From: Lachnospiraceae bacterium
GTDB taxonomy: Bacteria; Bacillota; Clostridia; Lachnospirales; Lachnospiraceae
DNA: 64,000 bases
Reading direction: 5' to 3'
NCBI GenBank assembly: GCA_017938315.1
Contig: JAGBBV010000021.1
Location: 37,559-101,558, forward strand
The notes below the pieces were generated by a model that was not told the DNA's origin, made no database searches, and worked only from the letters and a program-made list of their open reading frames with translations. This document shows, in pieces, positions 63,277 through 64,000 of this stretch. Every line of letters begins with the position of its first letter. The first letter of the stretch is position 1. The position numbers and the translations under genes were made by a program.

Positions 63277-63569
63277 CTAAATCCATTCTTTTTTATTCTT
63301 GTCCCATTGCAATTGAAATTCTTCATTCATAGCAATTGCTTCTACAATCGGCATCAGCAATCTTTTAGATTGCTCAATAGCCTCTGTAAAGTCTACTTTT
63401 ACCATTGCTCTCTTTTTCTTAATAAACGAATTCCATCTGTTTTGTCTGAAATAGACAAACGATAAATTGTTCGCTCCAATCCATAAGTAACCAATTCGTC
63501 CTGCATGGTTCTACCATCTTCTTTAGCTTGGTTCTTTAATCTATCCTTTACTGATATTGCACTTATCAT
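63277..63569 (-). pseudogene. Degraded AbiEii-type nucleotidyltransferase toxin
   Basis: The ATG overlaps the stop of the upstream frame by ATGA. The first part (63399-63569) has AISVKDRLKNQAKEDGRTMQ and TYGLERTIYRLS, the usual AbiEii N-terminus. It then stops, and a second frame (63277-63405) holds VDFTEAIEQSKRLLMPIVEA and EEFQLQWDKNKKEW, like the AbiEii C-terminus. The whole nucleotidyltransferase core is deleted. AbiE is a phage-abortive toxin-antitoxin pair; this copy cannot work. Confidence 0.6.
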
Positions 63570-63712
63570 ACAAGTACCTCCAAATATGTTTTCAGCACAT
63601 CACTACACTTAAGCAGTTCTGCATGCCGAAGTAGCCTATTCAAATCTCTGTCACTTCTTCTAAGATAATTTTTAAGGACTTCTTTGGTCTCTTCGATTCC
63701 TATTTTTTCCCT
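63566..63712 (-). pseudogene. C-terminal remnant of an AbiEi-type antitoxin
   Basis: The frame has TKEVLKNYLRRSDRDLNRLL and LLKCSDVLKTYLEVLV at its end, as in AbiEi antitoxins, and overlaps the AbiEii start by 4 bases as in intact pairs. Its upstream part runs out of frame into the ATPase fragment, so the N-terminal DNA-binding domain is lost. Confidence 0.5.
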
Positions 63713-63998
63713 AAAAAACACAATATCTATCTGCTTTTGCAAGATATGGATACTCATCAATAACAAATACTATTCTCTCTTCTTTTGCCATACGTGTAAT
63801 TTCTGCAAAAGCAGCGTCAAAGGATGCATAAATTGGAGCAGATTCCACTCCCGGATAACTTTTTTCATAAATAGCTTTTGAAAGTGCTTCTAAATTTTCC
63901 TGTGAACTTGCATTAAGTGCAGACAAAAATATAGTTGGCTTATCCTTACAAAACTCATTTATAAGTGCTGTTTTTCCTACTCGACGACGTCCATATAC
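63711..63998 (-). pseudogene. COG1672-type ATPase fragment at the window edge
   Basis: The open frame enters from the right edge with YGRRRVGKTALINEF (Walker A) and FLSALNASSQENLEAL, and reaches the Walker B pattern RIVFVIDEYPYLAKAD. It then breaks off after a few unrelated codons (RYCVF), where the C-terminal two thirds should be. The start is outside the window. The fusion point with the AbiE relic lies near 63712, so a deletion joined the two. Confidence 0.6.
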
Positions 63999-64000
63999 AA

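Overview
The window looks like the chromosome of a motile, strictly anaerobic Clostridia member, most likely a Lachnospiraceae gut bacterium. Supporting signs are the flagellar late-gene set in Firmicutes order (flgM-flgN-flgK-flgK-flgL-fliW-csrA), a long pyrophosphate-dependent phosphofructokinase, GH27/GH39 glycosidases, an iron-dependent alcohol dehydrogenase and Rpn-type nuclease relics. Nearly all genes are on the minus strand, so transcription runs right to left. Only three convincing genes are on the plus strand (16057, 32953, 47000).

Region 1-6300 is a very AT-rich surface or flagellin modification operon: a DUF268-like methyltransferase (cut by the edge), a radical SAM protein, a small Rossmann-like protein, a glycosyltransferase-like protein, a propeller-like protein and two FkbM-type methyltransferases. 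It carries three poly-G tracts (7, 9 and 7 G on the coding strand). One breaks the radical SAM gene, one sits in an intercistronic gap, and one lies near the 5' end of a methyltransferase gene, so the locus looks phase-variable. Region 6480-8115 is a graveyard of broken genes (COG1373 ATPase, XRE regulator, Rpn nucleases).

Region 8300-17240 continues the modification island: two IspD/TarI-like cytidylyltransferases, two 750-residue LicD proteins, flagellin, and a divergent CgeB-like glycosyltransferase. Region 17245-27535 holds fliT-like, fliS, fliD, flaG, csrA, fliW, flgL, two flgK genes, flgN and flgM. Five sites match TAAA-N15-xxCGATAy with exactly 15 bp spacing. They precede flgM, flaG, flagellin, the cytidylyltransferase pair and the 6.3-kb modification operon, so the whole island appears to belong to the flagellar sigma-28 regulon. 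The flagellin leader carries two CsrA-type GGA sites, matching the fliW/csrA pair encoded nearby.

Region 27600-36000 is carbohydrate metabolism (GH27, GH39, SGNH esterase, galactokinase-like, AraC regulator) with DegV and MATE genes. Region 36000-38540 is an ECF sigma factor with two zinc-finger anti-sigma-like proteins and a paralogous membrane protein.

Region 39260-60920 contains two paralogous ABC exporter operons flanking the PPi-phosphofructokinase gene. Each has a large two-part FtsX-type permease, one ordinary ATPase, one ATPase with an AbrB-like tail, and three HlyD-type lipoprotein adaptors. In the first operon two adaptors are fused into one 709-residue protein. The second operon also carries an MBOAT/AlgX-like O-acetylation pair and a beta-lactamase-fold lipoprotein that has lost its catalytic SxxK. 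The right edge has an esterase lipoprotein, an iron alcohol dehydrogenase, a decayed AbiE toxin-antitoxin pair and a truncated COG1672 ATPase.
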